From: Pseudeuparius sepicola
Taxonomy: Eukaryota; Arthropoda; Insecta; Coleoptera; Anthribidae
DNA: 64,000 nucleotides
Assembly (NCBI GenBank): GCA_963920635.1
Contig: OY987299.1
Location: 23,638,901-23,702,900, forward strand
Direction: 5' to 3'
Shown in pieces: positions 9,454-21,559 of the stretch. Position 1 is the first letter of the stretch; each line of letters starts with the position of its first letter. The notes beneath the pieces were generated by a model. That model was not told where the DNA came from. It saw only the letters and a list, made by a program, of their open reading frames with translations, and made no database searches. A program made the position numbers and the translations under genes.

Positions 9454-10003
9454 ATGCACAAATTGGTGGGCAATAAGAAATGCCTCCAATCAACTTCTAT
9501 ACCGTCGGAAAATGAATCTGATCAACAACAAAGTGGTCCGAGCCCAAGGTTAGTAGAGAGTAGGTTGAACGCTTTTACGTGGCTTGTACGCCTGCAAGGT
9601 TAGTAAAAAGCTAAATATCAGGATAATAATATCTAATTATTTGTTTTAAAATACATCTGCATGATTTTTATGTTTTAATTAAGGTAATGCACTATAAAAA
9701 TATAATATCTATAAAACTGTCCAAAGATACTGTAAAAATCGCCACATACGTTTAAACAAACAAGCTAAAATCGAGGTTATTTAAATGAGCTAAAACCAGA
9801 GAACGCTAAACCATCTCAACTCAAAGCAATGTATCCATTTTATCCACAGCCTCCCCCTTCCCGCTCTTCTCACCCGAGTTACCGTTCAACCTACTCTCCA
9901 CTATAACCTTGGTCCGAGCCTACCCCAAGCTTCAACTTCAACAGATACAATGATTTATCCTAATGAAGCACCAAGGCAGATTCACCGAAAACGGCCCAGG
10001 TAA
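9454..10003 (+). pseudogene. Short ORF interrupted by a 367-bp inverted-repeat element
   Basis: If the insertion 9545-9911 and one copy of its 9-bp duplication (9912-9920) are skipped, the frame from ATG 9454 runs open for 57 codons to AGG-TAA at 10001-10003. The frame is closed within a few codons when the insert is retained. The peptide is serine/glutamine-rich with a basic end (IHRKRPR), and CCCAG|GTAAAA could serve as a splice donor. No family is recognised. The region 9350-9450 upstream reads like a 5' UTR. Confidence 0.4.
9545..9911. mobile_element. 367-bp MITE with 9-bp target duplication
   Basis: The left end CAAGGTTAGTAGAGAGTAGG and the right end (read on the - strand) CAAGGTTATAGTGGAGAGTA share inverted repeats of about 27-29 bp, with a 2-nt gap and one mismatch. 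The element is flanked by GTCCGAGCC at 9536-9544 and at 9912-9920. A 9-bp duplication points to the Mutator (MULE) superfamily or another 8-9-bp family. It has no coding capacity. Confidence 0.8.
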
Positions 10004-11400
10004 AAATAAACTTTTTTTACTAAAGTTGCTTCCACATCAATATAAAATTATACCTAAACGTAAATAAATTCAACAAAAATTTAAAAAAGCAAATTATTTT
10101 GGATTTTTTGCACTTCCGTGGGTTAAAATGAAAAATTAGCAGTCTTGCACTCGTTGACAAGCATTCTCCACCCTCTATATCTCTAGCGTTGATTGATTCC
10201 TCCATCGACGTCTCTAGTCTTCCATTACATTTTTATTTCTGAACGCACCCCGGTCGGTCACGACACCTTGGGTCACGACGTAACTGTCACGTTCACGAAT
10301 GTCAACCTTTGAATCTGTATTCAAAGTTGTCAAACGTCAACCCATATAGTTATTGCGACCAAGGTTAAATTTATTCGCTATGATCCAGAAATGTTATGAA
10401 ATGAAGTACACGACGAAAACAGGTCAGCGGGACAGACTAACCTGAGGTCTGTTCCAGCAGAACTTCAAACCGTTTGAAATCAGTTTGAAACTGAGGGATC
10501 ATGCGCAGTTTCGTTTTTGCAAAGTCAAAATGAAACTGCGCATGCTTCTGACAGTTTCCAACTGATTTGAAATTCTGCTCAAACAAACCTCCGGACTAAC
10601 CTTCAACGGCCAAACCACAGAATAATTCTGTGATAATATAGTGTTGGTCAGTTGGTCCAGTCCAGGACTCACGTTCACATGAACTTTTTTGTTCAAAATA
10701 AAGTTTTTTATTGTTTATTCCACATTGTGGTTTATAGTTTATAGGAAGGTCAGGACATTCGACGATTTGGAAGGGAAGGGGGGGGGGGGTGAGAGAGTCA
10801 AGAGGGAGAAAGGCCGAATTTAAGTTAGTGCTGCATTTCTAATGCGATTCGCGTGCCAAGTGTAAACTCGGAACGCATTCTTAGCAAGTGTTCCGTAATG
10901 TATCCATTTTCAATCAGGAGGCGCTTTGGGGTATGATGTGTCAAGCTCTGGGTTTTTGAGACTCCGTCTTGCTTGTGTGCCGTTCATACCCGAACGCTAT
11001 ATAGGATCCAAATATGATTTTTGTTTTATATCTATGAGCTAACCTTAAATTTACGATGCAAATACTATAATTTGCAAGTAGAAATGGAAAAAATGGTTGA
11101 TAGTGAAGTTATGGTATATAAGTTATATTTTTTCGTGAATTAGCATTGACTCCACAAGAGAATCAAGCGAAGGTGCATAAAACATCAAACTGACAATCAA
11201 TGATTCTACTGCGCAACTCGGAGAGTCACGTACCTAATATTATAAACGGCTGGTGCTCGAGGGGGCAGGGGCAGAGCATCAAGCTCAAGCATACTCGGCG
11301 ACAGAATGAAATGGAAGTGGAGTACTCCTGAGTAGCTCTGGAGTGCTCTAAGTGTAATACCCGAAAGCGACTCGGGTAAGCGTGCTCGTGTGTGACACGA
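10004..11400. other. Non-coding region with a MITE and a G tract
   Basis: No gene is supported. Apart from the MITE at 10445-10590 it holds part of the CTGGACC motif near 10640-10660, a run of 12 G (10778-10789) within a purine-rich stretch, and unique-looking AT-rich sequence. Minus-strand open frames here have no recognisable domain. Confidence 0.45.
10445..10590. mobile_element. 146-bp MITE, AGGTYTGTT family, copy 1
   Basis: Left end AGGTCTGTTCCAGCAGAACT; the right end, reverse-complemented, starts AGGTTTGTTTGAGCAGAATT. Subterminal TTCAAACC/GGTTTGAA and TGAAACTG/CAGTTTC-type repeats extend the pairing. A second full copy is at 47364-47510, a partial one at 24993-25097 and a relative at 53567-53749. 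Confidence 0.7.
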
Positions 11401-11406
11401 AACCAG

Positions 11407-11955
11407 AGAAATGGAGTAGGGTGAATACGCTACAACCTGCGCGAACTGCCTAATAAAAGTGGCGGCCATATTAAACCAACTTCATCCATGGGCGTATAAT
11501 TGTTAACAGACTTGGCACTGCAGACTGCTTTAGAGGTCTTCGTCCTCGTTCGTTACGATGCACAGTAAAGGCATCAGCAGCAAAATGTTTTGAACAAACA
11601 AATTTATCTGGACTCAAAGTCCAATCAGTCCCCAAGTTAAGAATTTTTAACCACATATTCAATCATTAAAATTATGCAGATGCGCGCCTATGGTGCCCAA
11701 AATTTCGGCGATTGTTTTTACTAAACTTACCGAAAAAATGATACTTCCGGAGGTCTCCTAGACTTATAATTCTTACAGCTTGGTACTGCACACGACATTT
11801 TCCAAAAACACTGACCCATTTCTCTGCTGAAAATACAACAACTACCGATGAGAACAAACTGCAAACGTCAAAGTGAGGACAATATGGCGGCCATTAAAAT
11901 TGCCTAGAAATAGGATGCGCAGTAGGCCAAATCGCGTTCTCCCTACTCCATTTCT
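11407..11955. mobile_element. Inverted-repeat unit enclosing THAP coding sequence
   Basis: AGAAATGGAGTAGGG (11407-11421) and CCCTACTCCATTTCT (11941-11955) are exact inverted repeats. Further in, GGCGGCCATATT (11460-11471) pairs with AATATGGCGGCCAT (11881-11894). The THAP exons lie between. This could be a THAP-bearing DNA transposon remnant (P-element type) or a duplicated promoter. No target duplication was found. Confidence 0.45.
11471..11798 (-). pseudogene. THAP zinc-finger domain, two-exon fragment
   Basis: Candidate exon 1 runs from ATG 11798 to 11731 and encodes MSCAVPSCKNYKSRRPPEVS..., ending in a strong donor (CG|GTAAGT). It supplies the first zinc pair, C-x4-C. The second part (about 11660-11471) reads NMWLKILNLGTDWTLSPDKF, then VCSKHFAADAF (C-x2-H) and RPLKQSAVPSLL, the standard AVP-box end of a C2CH THAP domain, and stops at TAA. 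THAP domains bind DNA and occur in host factors and in P-type transposases. The acceptor between the parts is not convincing and no transposase follows, so a decayed element is likely. Confidence 0.6.
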
Positions 11956-12380
11956 CGGCTTACATCTTACCGTCGATGGAGGAAGGTAATCAACGATCTT
12001 ACCTAAAAATATAGAAAAGGTTATAGGCACAGAGAAAGAAGGAAACTTTTTCTCAACCAATAGCTTGTATTCACTCATTCCGTCTCTATCAAAAAATCGT
12101 GTGATCTAGAAAATGCGCGTGCACTCTGGGAAATAAGTCAACTATAATAGATATTAAATACGCATGTGTAATGGGCCCCAATATACAGTGTGCCCCAGAT
12201 GAGGTACCGCACTCTTGTAAAGTTTCTTATATTTGACTTTTCGACATTAGATTGGCATGAAAAAAGTTAACATTACTTACACTGGGTGACCGGAAAATTG
12301 AAAAAACGTTAATTTCTTAAGAGTAAACTGCCTCTATTTGTAAAGATAGTGAAAAAAGTTATAAAGAACATTTTTTCATA

Positions 12381-13562
12381 TACAGGGTGTCCAACTTTAA
12401 AACTGTACAAATCCGTAAAATCTTCATTTTTGGAGATAATCCCCTAAACTTTTTTTTGTTTGAAAGGCCTTTAAAAGCCGCTTCTTTTGACCTTCTTGTC
12501 ATTTTCAAAATGCAAATCCAGGGCCGGCTGTGATTTTTTTATACCCCCGAGTTTCACGAAAACCATTTAGCGATTTGTTTTAATTAAAATCTGACCCCAC
12601 AGCCTTAATCAGAACACCCGAAGATCCTTATATACCAAATTTGAATAAAAAATATGCAGGGAGTTCCATTCTGTAGGGTGTCAAAGTTGAGCATCAAAAT
12701 AGGAATTTTAAAGGCATCTGCCAAGTGAAGTGTGCCAAGGAATCCCCCCAAAACAGTTGAGCGGTCAATAGGACCACTCAAGGTGTTGGTGTGCAAAGAT
12801 CCAATAAAAAATATACAGAGTGTTCTTATCTGTGCCATCTCAAAATGCGGAATTTTTATGAAACTTTATACGGGTCATGAGTGCTGTGGAATCGCTGAAA
12901 AAATATAGATACACACAAAAGTAATGTATTTCTTTACAAAATGCCAACTAACAAATAAAAACAATTTAAATTATTGGACCTTATTCAACAAAGTCACTGT
13001 CTAAGTTGATACATTTTCTGTGCATTTCCTGTTGTGGCACACCAGCCACCTTAACTGATACGGACTTACTGACTGGCAGACTTCTGTATTTTTTAGATTT
13101 AGTTCGTTTATAGTGTGTGGAGCGGTTTTGATATACTCGATTTTTGACCCGTATAAAGTTCCAAAAATTCAGTAATTTTAGATGGCACAGATAAGTACAC
13201 TCTGTATATTTTGTATTGGACCTTTGCACACTAACACCTTGAGTGGTCCTATTGACCATTCAACTGTTTTGAGGGGATTCCATGGCACACTTGACTTGGC
13301 AGATGCCTTTAAAATTCCTATTTTGCTCGACTTTGACACCCTGCAGAATGGAACTCCCTGTATATTTTTTATTCAAATTTGGTATATAGGGGTTTTGGGG
13401 TATTCTGATTAACGCTGTAGGGTCAGATTTAAAAAAAATCGCTAAATGGTTTTCGTGAGAATCGAGGGCATAAAAAAATCGCAGCCGGCCCTGTATTTGC
13501 ATTTTGAAAATGGCAGTAAAGTCAAAAGGAGCAAAAGGAGTACAGTTTTAAAGTTGGACACT
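12381..13562. mobile_element. 1.2-kb foldback element with about 0.4-kb arms
   Basis: Left arm about 12381-12845 begins TACAGGGTGTCCAACTTTAA; right arm about 13180-13562 is its degenerate reverse complement, ending in AAAGTTGGACAC. A roughly 330-bp spacer separates them. Open frames in the arms on both strands are mirror images of each other (for example the LCIFFIG/LCIFCIG peptides) and are not genes. A partial copy lies at about 26385-26735. Confidence 0.7.
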
Positions 13563-14027
<465 letters not shown>

Positions 14028-14335
14028 GATCTCTGTGGTTATAGGCCCAATTCTGTGGTTATAGGCACAGAAATTCCCCAATTCTGTGGTTAGGTTATAG
14101 GTTAGGTCACAGAAAGATTATTGGTTAGGTGGCACATCTACAGAAAATAAATTAGCATCTGACGAAATAAATCCGGAGCTAACAGAGACCTTGGGAGTTA
14201 ACCAAAATCTATAGAGTACTCGATAGACTTTGGGAGCTAACCCTATTTTCCATCACTGAGAAATAGACCTTTGCATTTGCATTCCCCTTTTCGATTGATC
14301 GTAACGATATTCGTACAGAACCAGGTTATAATAGC

Positions 14336-14363
14336 CTGGACCAACAATATAGTGTTGGTCCAG
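14336..14363. repeat. Palindrome CTGGACCAACA...TGTTGGTCCAG
   Basis: A 28-bp hairpin of the dispersed CTGGACCAACACTAT motif, here with both arms and an AATATAG centre. Confidence 0.55.
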
Positions 14364-14699
14364 TAATAGCTATCCACATTCCAATCGTATCGAAAAGTCT
14401 GTGGTCGAATCGAACGGCTGACGTCACTAAGGACCTTGAAATGTCATCTTGCCACTACTATTGTTGTCAAATTCTTGTCCTATTGTCATTCAAGTGCGTC
14501 ACGAAAAGAAAAGAAGTTGCTTGTTCCTTTCTGGTGTGCCGTTATCTATAAAAATCTTAAAACAAATTTACATAAAAAGATAGTTGTAAAATGTAATCAT
14601 ATACGAAGACAAAAGTTGTGAAATTCCTAGTAAACGATTATAATTTAACCACATGTTTATGGTAGGTGGTAATGAATGTTGCTGTTAATTTGATTTACC

Positions 14700-14787
14700 A
14701 TGTCTGAAAATCGTTTTCTGAGTCTGAAACCCAAAGCAAACAGTCACGTTTTTCGTTCGAGAAAAAAGAAATTAACTAGAAAAGCAG
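14700..14787 (+). CDS. PKI candidate exon 1 (N-terminal extension)
   Basis: ATG 14700 opens 29 codons plus one base up to CAG|GTAGGA. It joins in phase to the acceptor at 16410 without creating a stop. The peptide MSENRFLSLKPK... is basic. It may be 5' UTR if the real start is 16419. Intron 1 (14788-16410) contains the 651-bp inverted-repeat element at 15298. Confidence 0.45.
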
Positions 14788-16767
14788 GTAGGAAGAGTGG
14801 GAACCCTGCTATTTAATTAAGCTTCTTTTTAGATTTCGCTCGAGTATTATAACATATTAACCCCTATTCGCTAGTACCTATATAAAAAATATTAATTCCG
14901 AGCACTTTATATTATTGCATGTAGAGGTAATTAAGAGGGTACATATTTAAAAATCACGCTAACATCAAGTGCATGAGTTATAGCATATTTGTTTGATATT
15001 ACTTCTGCTATGTTTTCTTGTTAAACTACTTATTTTATTTGTTTTCAATTTTTTGGGTTAATCCGGAGATAATTATTTTTTATGCAAATATCCCCCTAAC
15101 AAGGCCCATAATATATACCTATGTTTTAAACATTATTTACGATAAGGATGGTATTAGTCATTTATGATAGATCAATTTATTATATTATATTAACTAGATA
15201 ACTTTTGTACATGCCATAAGCTAAGCTGATTGATTGATTGATTGATTAGATGGATTCAGTAGGTACTATGAATATGGTAGCAGAATAGTATAATTTAGGA
15301 AGTGGCTATTTATACGTCCGACGGATACAAACGTCAGTATACGTCTTGTGCTCTCATTGGCGGGCTGAGTCAAGTGACTTCTTTGGACGTGCATTTAACT
15401 CCGTACACGTCCGAAGCCGAAGTAAACTAATATTTAGATACGTCGGAAGTGCATTTTTCTCAAGCATCTTTGCAATAAGGAGCGTATGCACTGCTCCTTT
15501 TTGGGGGATAGACGCTGCCGTATGAAAAAAGTAGTGGTAATAATTTCCAATGGTGTAACTCGCCCCCGATTTTCTTGAAATTTTGGCTAGGTAGGTACCC
15601 CGTATTTTCGCCCGATGCGACGTTCGGCGTTGTAACCCGAATGTCGGGGGGTAGCCAAAATTTCAAGAAAATCGGGGGTGGGATACATCATTGTAAATAA
15701 TAAAATAACAACTTCATTTTTCATTCCGCAGTGCCCATCGCGGAAAAAGTAGGGCATACGCAATATAAAATGAGACAAGATAGGTCTGAATAATCTCGGA
15801 CATCATCCAATCGACTTAGTAAACAAGCCGATTCATAATCCATCGGGCGGTAGAAGTAAGGTTATGTGTCACGTGACTCAATCGACCAATGAGGGCGCAA
15901 GACGTATACTGACGTTTGTATCCGTCGGACGTATAAATAGCCACTTCCTATAATTTAAGTATACCGGTGAGTTAAGGATGTAGGAATAGAAACAAGGGAT
16001 TTCATTGGTTCACCAAAAAACAGGGTTAGTTACAAAATAAATGTTAAATATTGTTTTTTGCCACCCCTCAACTTTCAGGAAAAAAATATCCATTGGCCTC
16101 CTAATCAAACTTTCACTCGTATTACTTTGTCACTATATTTTATAAGCATGATTATGGACATTAACCATTATGGGATTTGATATCTTATTTTTCAATAACA
16201 TAGTACCTGCCTGGCAGTCCGTCTTTTTAACAGGAAACCAGAAAGTAAACTTAATAATTAAGTAATGTTGAGCTTACTTAAGTTATATCAAAGATCATGA
16301 TTGAATATTATGATCTTTGGTTATATTTAATTTTATAAGAATTGAAATGTTTGTTTCGTGATGGTATTAAAATTAATGTACCTATGCACCTATTATTTTA
16401 CTTTTTGCAGTTTTAAAGATGCTTGCAGTGATGGAAGCATCACAAGCAGGAACTAGCAATGCGGCAGAAAATGCAATTCCTCCGGGAGAAAAAAACGCAC
16501 ATTCACAGGAATTTCTTTCTTCGGGACGCACAGGTCGACGGAATGCTTTACCCGACATATTGGGTAAAGATCTGGATTAGTGTTAACATTTCTTTTCTAA
16601 AAATGAAAGTGTGCAAATTAAACTAACTTATTTTTATTATTTGGTTAGGTCAACATGCGGTTGTAACGAGTTCGGACTTACCGGCAAAATTACAATCGTT
16701 GAGCACCTCAGATCGGTCAGCTGATGTGCAGACAGACCAGCCAAGCACGAGCTCGGGGAAAAGCTGA
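14700..16767 (+). CDS. cAMP-dependent protein kinase inhibitor (PKI family), three exons
   Basis: Proposed join: 14700-14787, 16411-16563, 16649-16767 (119 aa). Counting from ATG 16419 the protein is 87 aa, close to the usual 70-80 aa of PKI. The core is QEFLSSGRTGRRNALPDIL. GRTGRRNA is the PKI pseudosubstrate: basic residues with alanine in place of the phosphoacceptor serine, which blocks the PKA catalytic subunit. Downstream, SSDLPAKLQSLSTS matches the leucine-rich nuclear export signal that follows the inhibitory segment in PKI. Splice sites are good: GCAG|GTAGGA, TTTTTGCAG|TT, TTGG|GTAAAG and TTTGGTTAG|GT, with phases joining a Gly codon. Exon 1 adds a basic stretch (SRKKKLTRKA) and is inferred only from an open frame and in-phase splice sites; translation could instead start at 16419. 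PKI controls PKA activity and nuclear export. Confidence 0.85.
15298..15948. mobile_element. 651-bp MULE-like foldback element with 9-bp target duplication
   Basis: 63-bp terminal inverted repeats, two mismatches: the left end starts GGAAGTGGCTATTTATACGT, the right end is its reverse complement. TATAATTTA flanks it directly at 15289-15297 and 15949-15957. A nested inner repeat (CCCCCGATTTTCTTGAAATT at about 15571 and its complement near 15659-15678) extends the foldback. There is no transposase. The nearly intact ends suggest recent insertion into PKI intron 1. Confidence 0.85.
16411..16563 (+). CDS. PKI exon carrying the pseudosubstrate
   Basis: Acceptor TTTTTGCAG at 16402-16410. In-frame ATG codons are at 16419 and 16431. 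The exon encodes MLAVMEASQAGTS..., then SGRTGRRNALPDIL, and ends one base into a Gly codon at TTGG|GTAAAG. Confidence 0.82.
16649..16767 (+). CDS. PKI last coding exon with export-signal motif
   Basis: After acceptor TTTGGTTAG the exon completes Gly and encodes QHAVVTSSDLPAKLQSLSTS, then a polar tail ending PSTSSGKS and TGA (16765-16767). A possible poly(A) signal AATAAA lies at 16216+1000 (17216-17221). Confidence 0.8.
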
Positions 16768-19140
16768 ACTGGACGAATTGTAACGGACTAGAGGTTTGGA
16801 AGTTCCGTTCTGTACTGCCGGTATTTTGAAATCTCATTGGATTAATTCATAATACTCAGCGTAAGATCATTTTTGAATATTGAACTACCTATGGAAAATC
16901 AAAATCATCTCAGATGCATTAAAAATCGAATGTAAGTCTTGTCGAATATATTATAGTTGTGACAAGGAGTAATAAGTAGATGTAATCTAGTATTATATTT
17001 ATTTTGTCCGAAGATGTGGTATAGATGTTTTCTTCTCAAATTTGCCTAATTTGCTTCTGTTTTTTGCAACGATTTATTGTGATATTAATTTAATTACTTG
17101 GATAAAAGTTTTCTATTTAAATTATTTATTTATGAAAAATTCCATATATTTTATATCTTACATGCGAAAATACATATTTTCTAATTATTGGTGAATGCAT
17201 ATAACAACCTAATTTAATAAATCATAGTATATAAAAGATATAAACCAAAAACAGCAAAACTGGAAATTATATAGTGTTTCAGGTTTTTATCATGATTTTG
17301 AGAATTGAATTATAATTAACGAAGCATTTCTTTTTAAATTGACCACTGTTTGACATTGAAGTTAATAATTCTTCAAGGTAGCTTCTTGTACGACAATGGT
17401 AGGGACATTATACAATACTTGCCACCTTTCATTTTCCTAGGAATTAAAGTGGTCAAATGTTTTTCTCGAATAAATTTTGAAGCCGGGATTTCTAAGAGTT
17501 AGGAAATAAATTAATAGAAATTACTAGAAAGGGTCTGTATTTAATTCAGCTGTCACTTAATTAAAAAACTTCAGTTTTGGGCCTAGCTCTTTCAGACGTT
17601 CAAAAGAAATAAATGTAAGCATTGAGTTTTTTTACTCAATGATGTAAGTAATCTGCTGCTTGCATACACGTAATATGACAGCTGGATAATGTCATTTTGA
17701 ACAAAAAGTTTTTTATAAACAAGTCGGAAAATGCATAACAAAAAAGTTATAGGGTGATAAAGGTACAGTTTGAAAATAGTATATTACATAGGGAGAGTTG
17801 TAAACAGCTTATTACGTATGAGTGGAAAAGTTGCACATGAGGCGCGCCGCGGCGAGTGCTGTAATTCCACGTGTATGTAATAAGCTTACAACTCGAGTTT
17901 TGCATTATAATTTTTCTTCGACGAAAGAAAAACTATTATAATAGATAAACTATACTTCTGATTATCTGACAGGCAACAATTAGTATGTTGGTTAGTTACT
18001 ATGGTGACGCGGGTGCCGCGCTAACAAGGCACCCGTGATAATTGCGTTTTAATTAAGAACAGATACGTAATTTTTTTATTACATGTCAGTCATTACGTGA
18101 ATTTTCAAGAATATTAAACTGCTCAGAAAAAAAAAGTAAATTCCCTATTTGACATCATTACGTGTCAGTATTCGCAAAATTTATTTTACATGCCTCAATA
18201 CATACGTAGCATATTTATGGGCCTAAGAGTACATAACAGTGTTGCTAGGATACCACCAATCAATGTTCTCTAAATGTTTGTTTAAATCCCTGGAATGAAA
18301 AATACTGCATTTTTGTTTTTTTTTCAGTTAAATAATGCATGTTTCACTTTTTAGTACAGTTTTTGAAGTGGACGTGATTTTGTGATTTTGATCGTTCTGA
18401 AACTTTTCTTCAGGAACAAGAACCGATTTTGGTGGCATAAAATTTGTCCGAATTTTGCTGAACATATTTTTGTCTTGTCGAAAAATGTACAGCTGTTATA
18501 TTTTGAGGTTAAAGTTTATAAACAAAGATGTAATTTTTATAAAAGGGAGTCAAAAGATTTGGTTACCTGCTTATCTGAACCCTGACTTAAAGCAATATTA
18601 TTTACCTTATCTACATACTTAACAACAGTATTGTTTTCTTTACTGGTTCTCCTATATTTTATGACCTAGCACATTATTGTCATACATCAAAATGATCTTC
18701 TCAACAGTAATAAGACAAGGGTTGTAATTGTGCATACAGCAGAACCAAAGATGCCTTTTATCAGCTGCAGTGGGCATTGGTTAAAAAATCTTTGGACACT
18801 ACCAACGTAAAAATTAAAAATATTATTTAAAATGGAGGTTAGTGGTTAATGTTTATATAGGTTTATATACAGCAGCAGCGTTGCCGGATTTAATAAAAGA
18901 AGAGACATTCATTTCTAAATTTATTTTGTTAAAGTTGCTAGATTTTGGACAAATTTTTAAAGTCATCAATTGCTCCATCAAACAAATCGAACTTCCGTTA
19001 AAGCGTTTGTAAAGTCAGCATGTTTGATCTGGTGAAGTTCATCGGGGCGTTTTTTTAACTCGACGTAGTTTCATCCCAACACAATTTTTTTTGGAAGCGA
19101 GTGAAACATGAAAAGAACAAAATAAAATATGGATTTATAA
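16768..19140. other. PKI 3' region and AT-rich intergenic DNA
   Basis: A probable PKI 3' UTR runs to about 17240 (AATAAA at 17216). One 100-bp hairpin sits at 17795-17894: GAGTTGTAAACAGCTTATTAC against its complement, with a GC-rich loop GGCGCGCCGCGGCGAG. Beyond it no coding signal is supported; the 67-codon frame at 18382 has no recognisable features. Confidence 0.5.
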
Positions 19141-19142
19141 TG

Positions 19143-20112
19143 TTAATAGCATGTATGCCCACCTCTACTTCGAATCACTGCATTCATACACCTCGGCATA
19201 CTGGAAATTAAATTTTTAATTGTATCTTGGGGAATATCCTCCCATTCTGCAATTACTGCATGCACTAATTGATTGTAGTTAACCGGTACGGGATTGCGAT
19301 TTCGGACCTTTCTTTTAAGAGCATCCCATAGATGCTCTATGGGATTTAAATCGGGACTGTGAGGTGGCCATTCCATCAACGGAATATTTACAGAGTTCAT
19401 GTAGTCTATAACTTGTCTAGCCACGTGGGGACGAGCATTATCCTGCATATTTATGTAGGTCGCAAAAAAAGGAACAAATGTCATTACATGTTTAATTAGT
19501 CTGTTTTCTATAGATAAAAATCGGTGTCCATTGATCTTACACGTATAGGAACTAACTCTGTGCGTCCGTTGAAACATATTCCCCCCCAAAACATTACAGA
19601 GCCTCCACTAAACGGGATTTTTGGAGAGATATTACAACTTGCAAATCTCTCTCCTGCCGTTCGCCAAACACTTTCACGCTCATCAGGAGAATTCAGACTA
19701 ACTCTCGTTTCATCAGAAAATAAAACCGTCTTCCAATCATGAACAGTCCAATGTTAATAATTTCTGGTAAAACGTAATGTTGCAACTCTGTGCTCTCTGG
19801 TGAGTAATTGTTTCTTTGCCGGTCTTCTGTTGTTTAAACCAGCCTCATTTAAACGTCTTCTGATTGTTCGAGACGATATTGCCTAATACTAGTGATATTC
19901 TTAGAGCAGTTTGCCTAATAAAACGCTCATCCCTTAGATCGGTACATCGTTTTCGCCCTTGTCCTGACCTTCGAGACCTTGTCTTGTTAAATCGTTCAAC
20001 CATACGACTTATAGTCGAACGATGTCTTCCTATCACATTAGCAACATGACATATCGAATAGCCCTCATCCACCAAAGTTAAGGCTCTTACTGCTTCTTCT
20101 GCCGATAAATTT
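19143..20112 (-). pseudogene. Tc1-like transposase, frameshifted remnant
   Basis: Read from 20112 down. The N-terminal helix-turn-helix part (ALTLVDEGYSICHVANVIGR, then HRSTISRMVERF) and a GRPR-like GQGRKR linker are followed by the first catalytic region (SDETRVSLNS...VWRTAGERF..., then GGSVMFWGGI). The last part is NMQDNARPHVARQVI (second Asp) and EWPPHSPDLNPIEHLWDALK (third acidic residue), ending at TAA 19143. At least two frame changes are present, one at a G7 run near 19583. The DD...E order and the DNARPH and SPDLNPIEHLW blocks are diagnostic of Tc1/mariner. The terminal repeats were not found, so the element is dead. Confidence 0.85.
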
Positions 20113-21559
20113 TTTGGTCAATTCATTTTTCAAGATTAAAATACTCGATAGGCAAATGGGCATACGAAACGAACGTTTAATAAGCAGTTTCCGAACAGTT
20201 TTTTTATCAGTATGGCGAATTTTATTTGACCTTTGTAATACAACACAACACAACATCTGTTGACACATCGCTTGAAATGTCGGAAAAGGTCCATAGCCTA
20301 CTTCAAAACATTAAACAATGAATGTGTTGAATAATAAAGTCTATAAAAACATGTTACGCTATAAAACGGTGTATCTCCTTTAATAACAGAGATAATGAAG
20401 TAAACCAAAAAAGAAAATGTTGGTGAAAGATGGACCTACCATCTAATGTCAACTGCTATATGTTTCGGTTGCTAGTATACCCCACAGGGTGATACGAATT
20501 TTCAGAAAAAAACATAACATTTTTAATACACCCGGTATAAATCAAAAACGAACTTTTTATCATAAACAGCGAAAACTATGACATTCTCAAGGAACCAACC
20601 TACAATGCAAAGAAAAATCATTCAAATCGGATTACAAATTCAGAAAAAATAGAATCAAATAAGTGGCAAATTTATGATGTTGCGTTAATTTTGTCCAGGA
20701 GTTTAATTAAAACAGAAAAAATATAAATAGACAGCGTTTAAAATTTTTGGCTTATCTGCCACTTCTTTTTTCTGTTGAATTTGGACAATGTTTTTAAATT
20801 CAGCGCTAATCAGCTTCCATCAAAACAATCGATGACGTCACACTGGTTCATTGCATAAATAATTGGATTTTTTCCGTTGACTTTAAAAACTTGCCCAATC
20901 TATGGAAATAAACATAAAAATGAAAAGTACCTGAATACCATAATTTGAAATGCGCTTTTTTGACGTCTTAGTCTCAAATGACTGAAAAATTCTTAATTGT
21001 GACTCAAAATCATGCCACTTCCTTATTAACAGTATATTTATTTACCATTGGATAATTTGCATTCTTAAAGCAGACCCATAAAAATAAAAATGTTCTCCGT
21101 CTTCCATCCTTGCTAGTACCCTTCTGATAAAAAACCTGAAACACCAATAAATATGTGTACAATTAAAATGTGCAGCTTTTTTAAATTATGTGATATTTAG
21201 TGACACCAATTTTGTTGTCCATTGTACATTCACTTTTTGCAGTAAGATTGCATACAGTTCAATATTGACCTATTTAACAATTGTTATGTGAATTAACGGT
21301 ATGCCTTGACTAATCCAGAAATTGCCTACATATATATTCAGGTGCTGTTGATGATTAAAATTATATCTTTTGTATTAGCCGACAGTTGTAGCTGATGTAT
21401 TTTAAGTTGTTTATGCAGCTCAAATCCGTGACAGCTGGTCAAATGTTTTGCACCTAGTCAGTAAGGTAAAAACCAGAATTAAAACTGTTCAATTGAAAGT
21501 TGTCAATAAATATATTTGTATAGATTCACATTAAATAAAGTAAAACGTAATAATCTCCC
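20113..21559. other. Intergenic AT-rich DNA between Tc1 remnant and TMTC4 3' end
   Basis: No gene is supported. CACAGGGTG near 20485 is one of the recurrent repeat-end motifs. On the - strand AATAAA (plus-strand TTTATT at 21037-21042) is a candidate TMTC4 poly(A) signal. Confidence 0.4.

Noticed and set aside
12605..13502. Short open frames with LCIFFIG/LCIFCIG-type peptides on both strands
   Set aside because: They are mirror images produced by the two arms of the foldback element.
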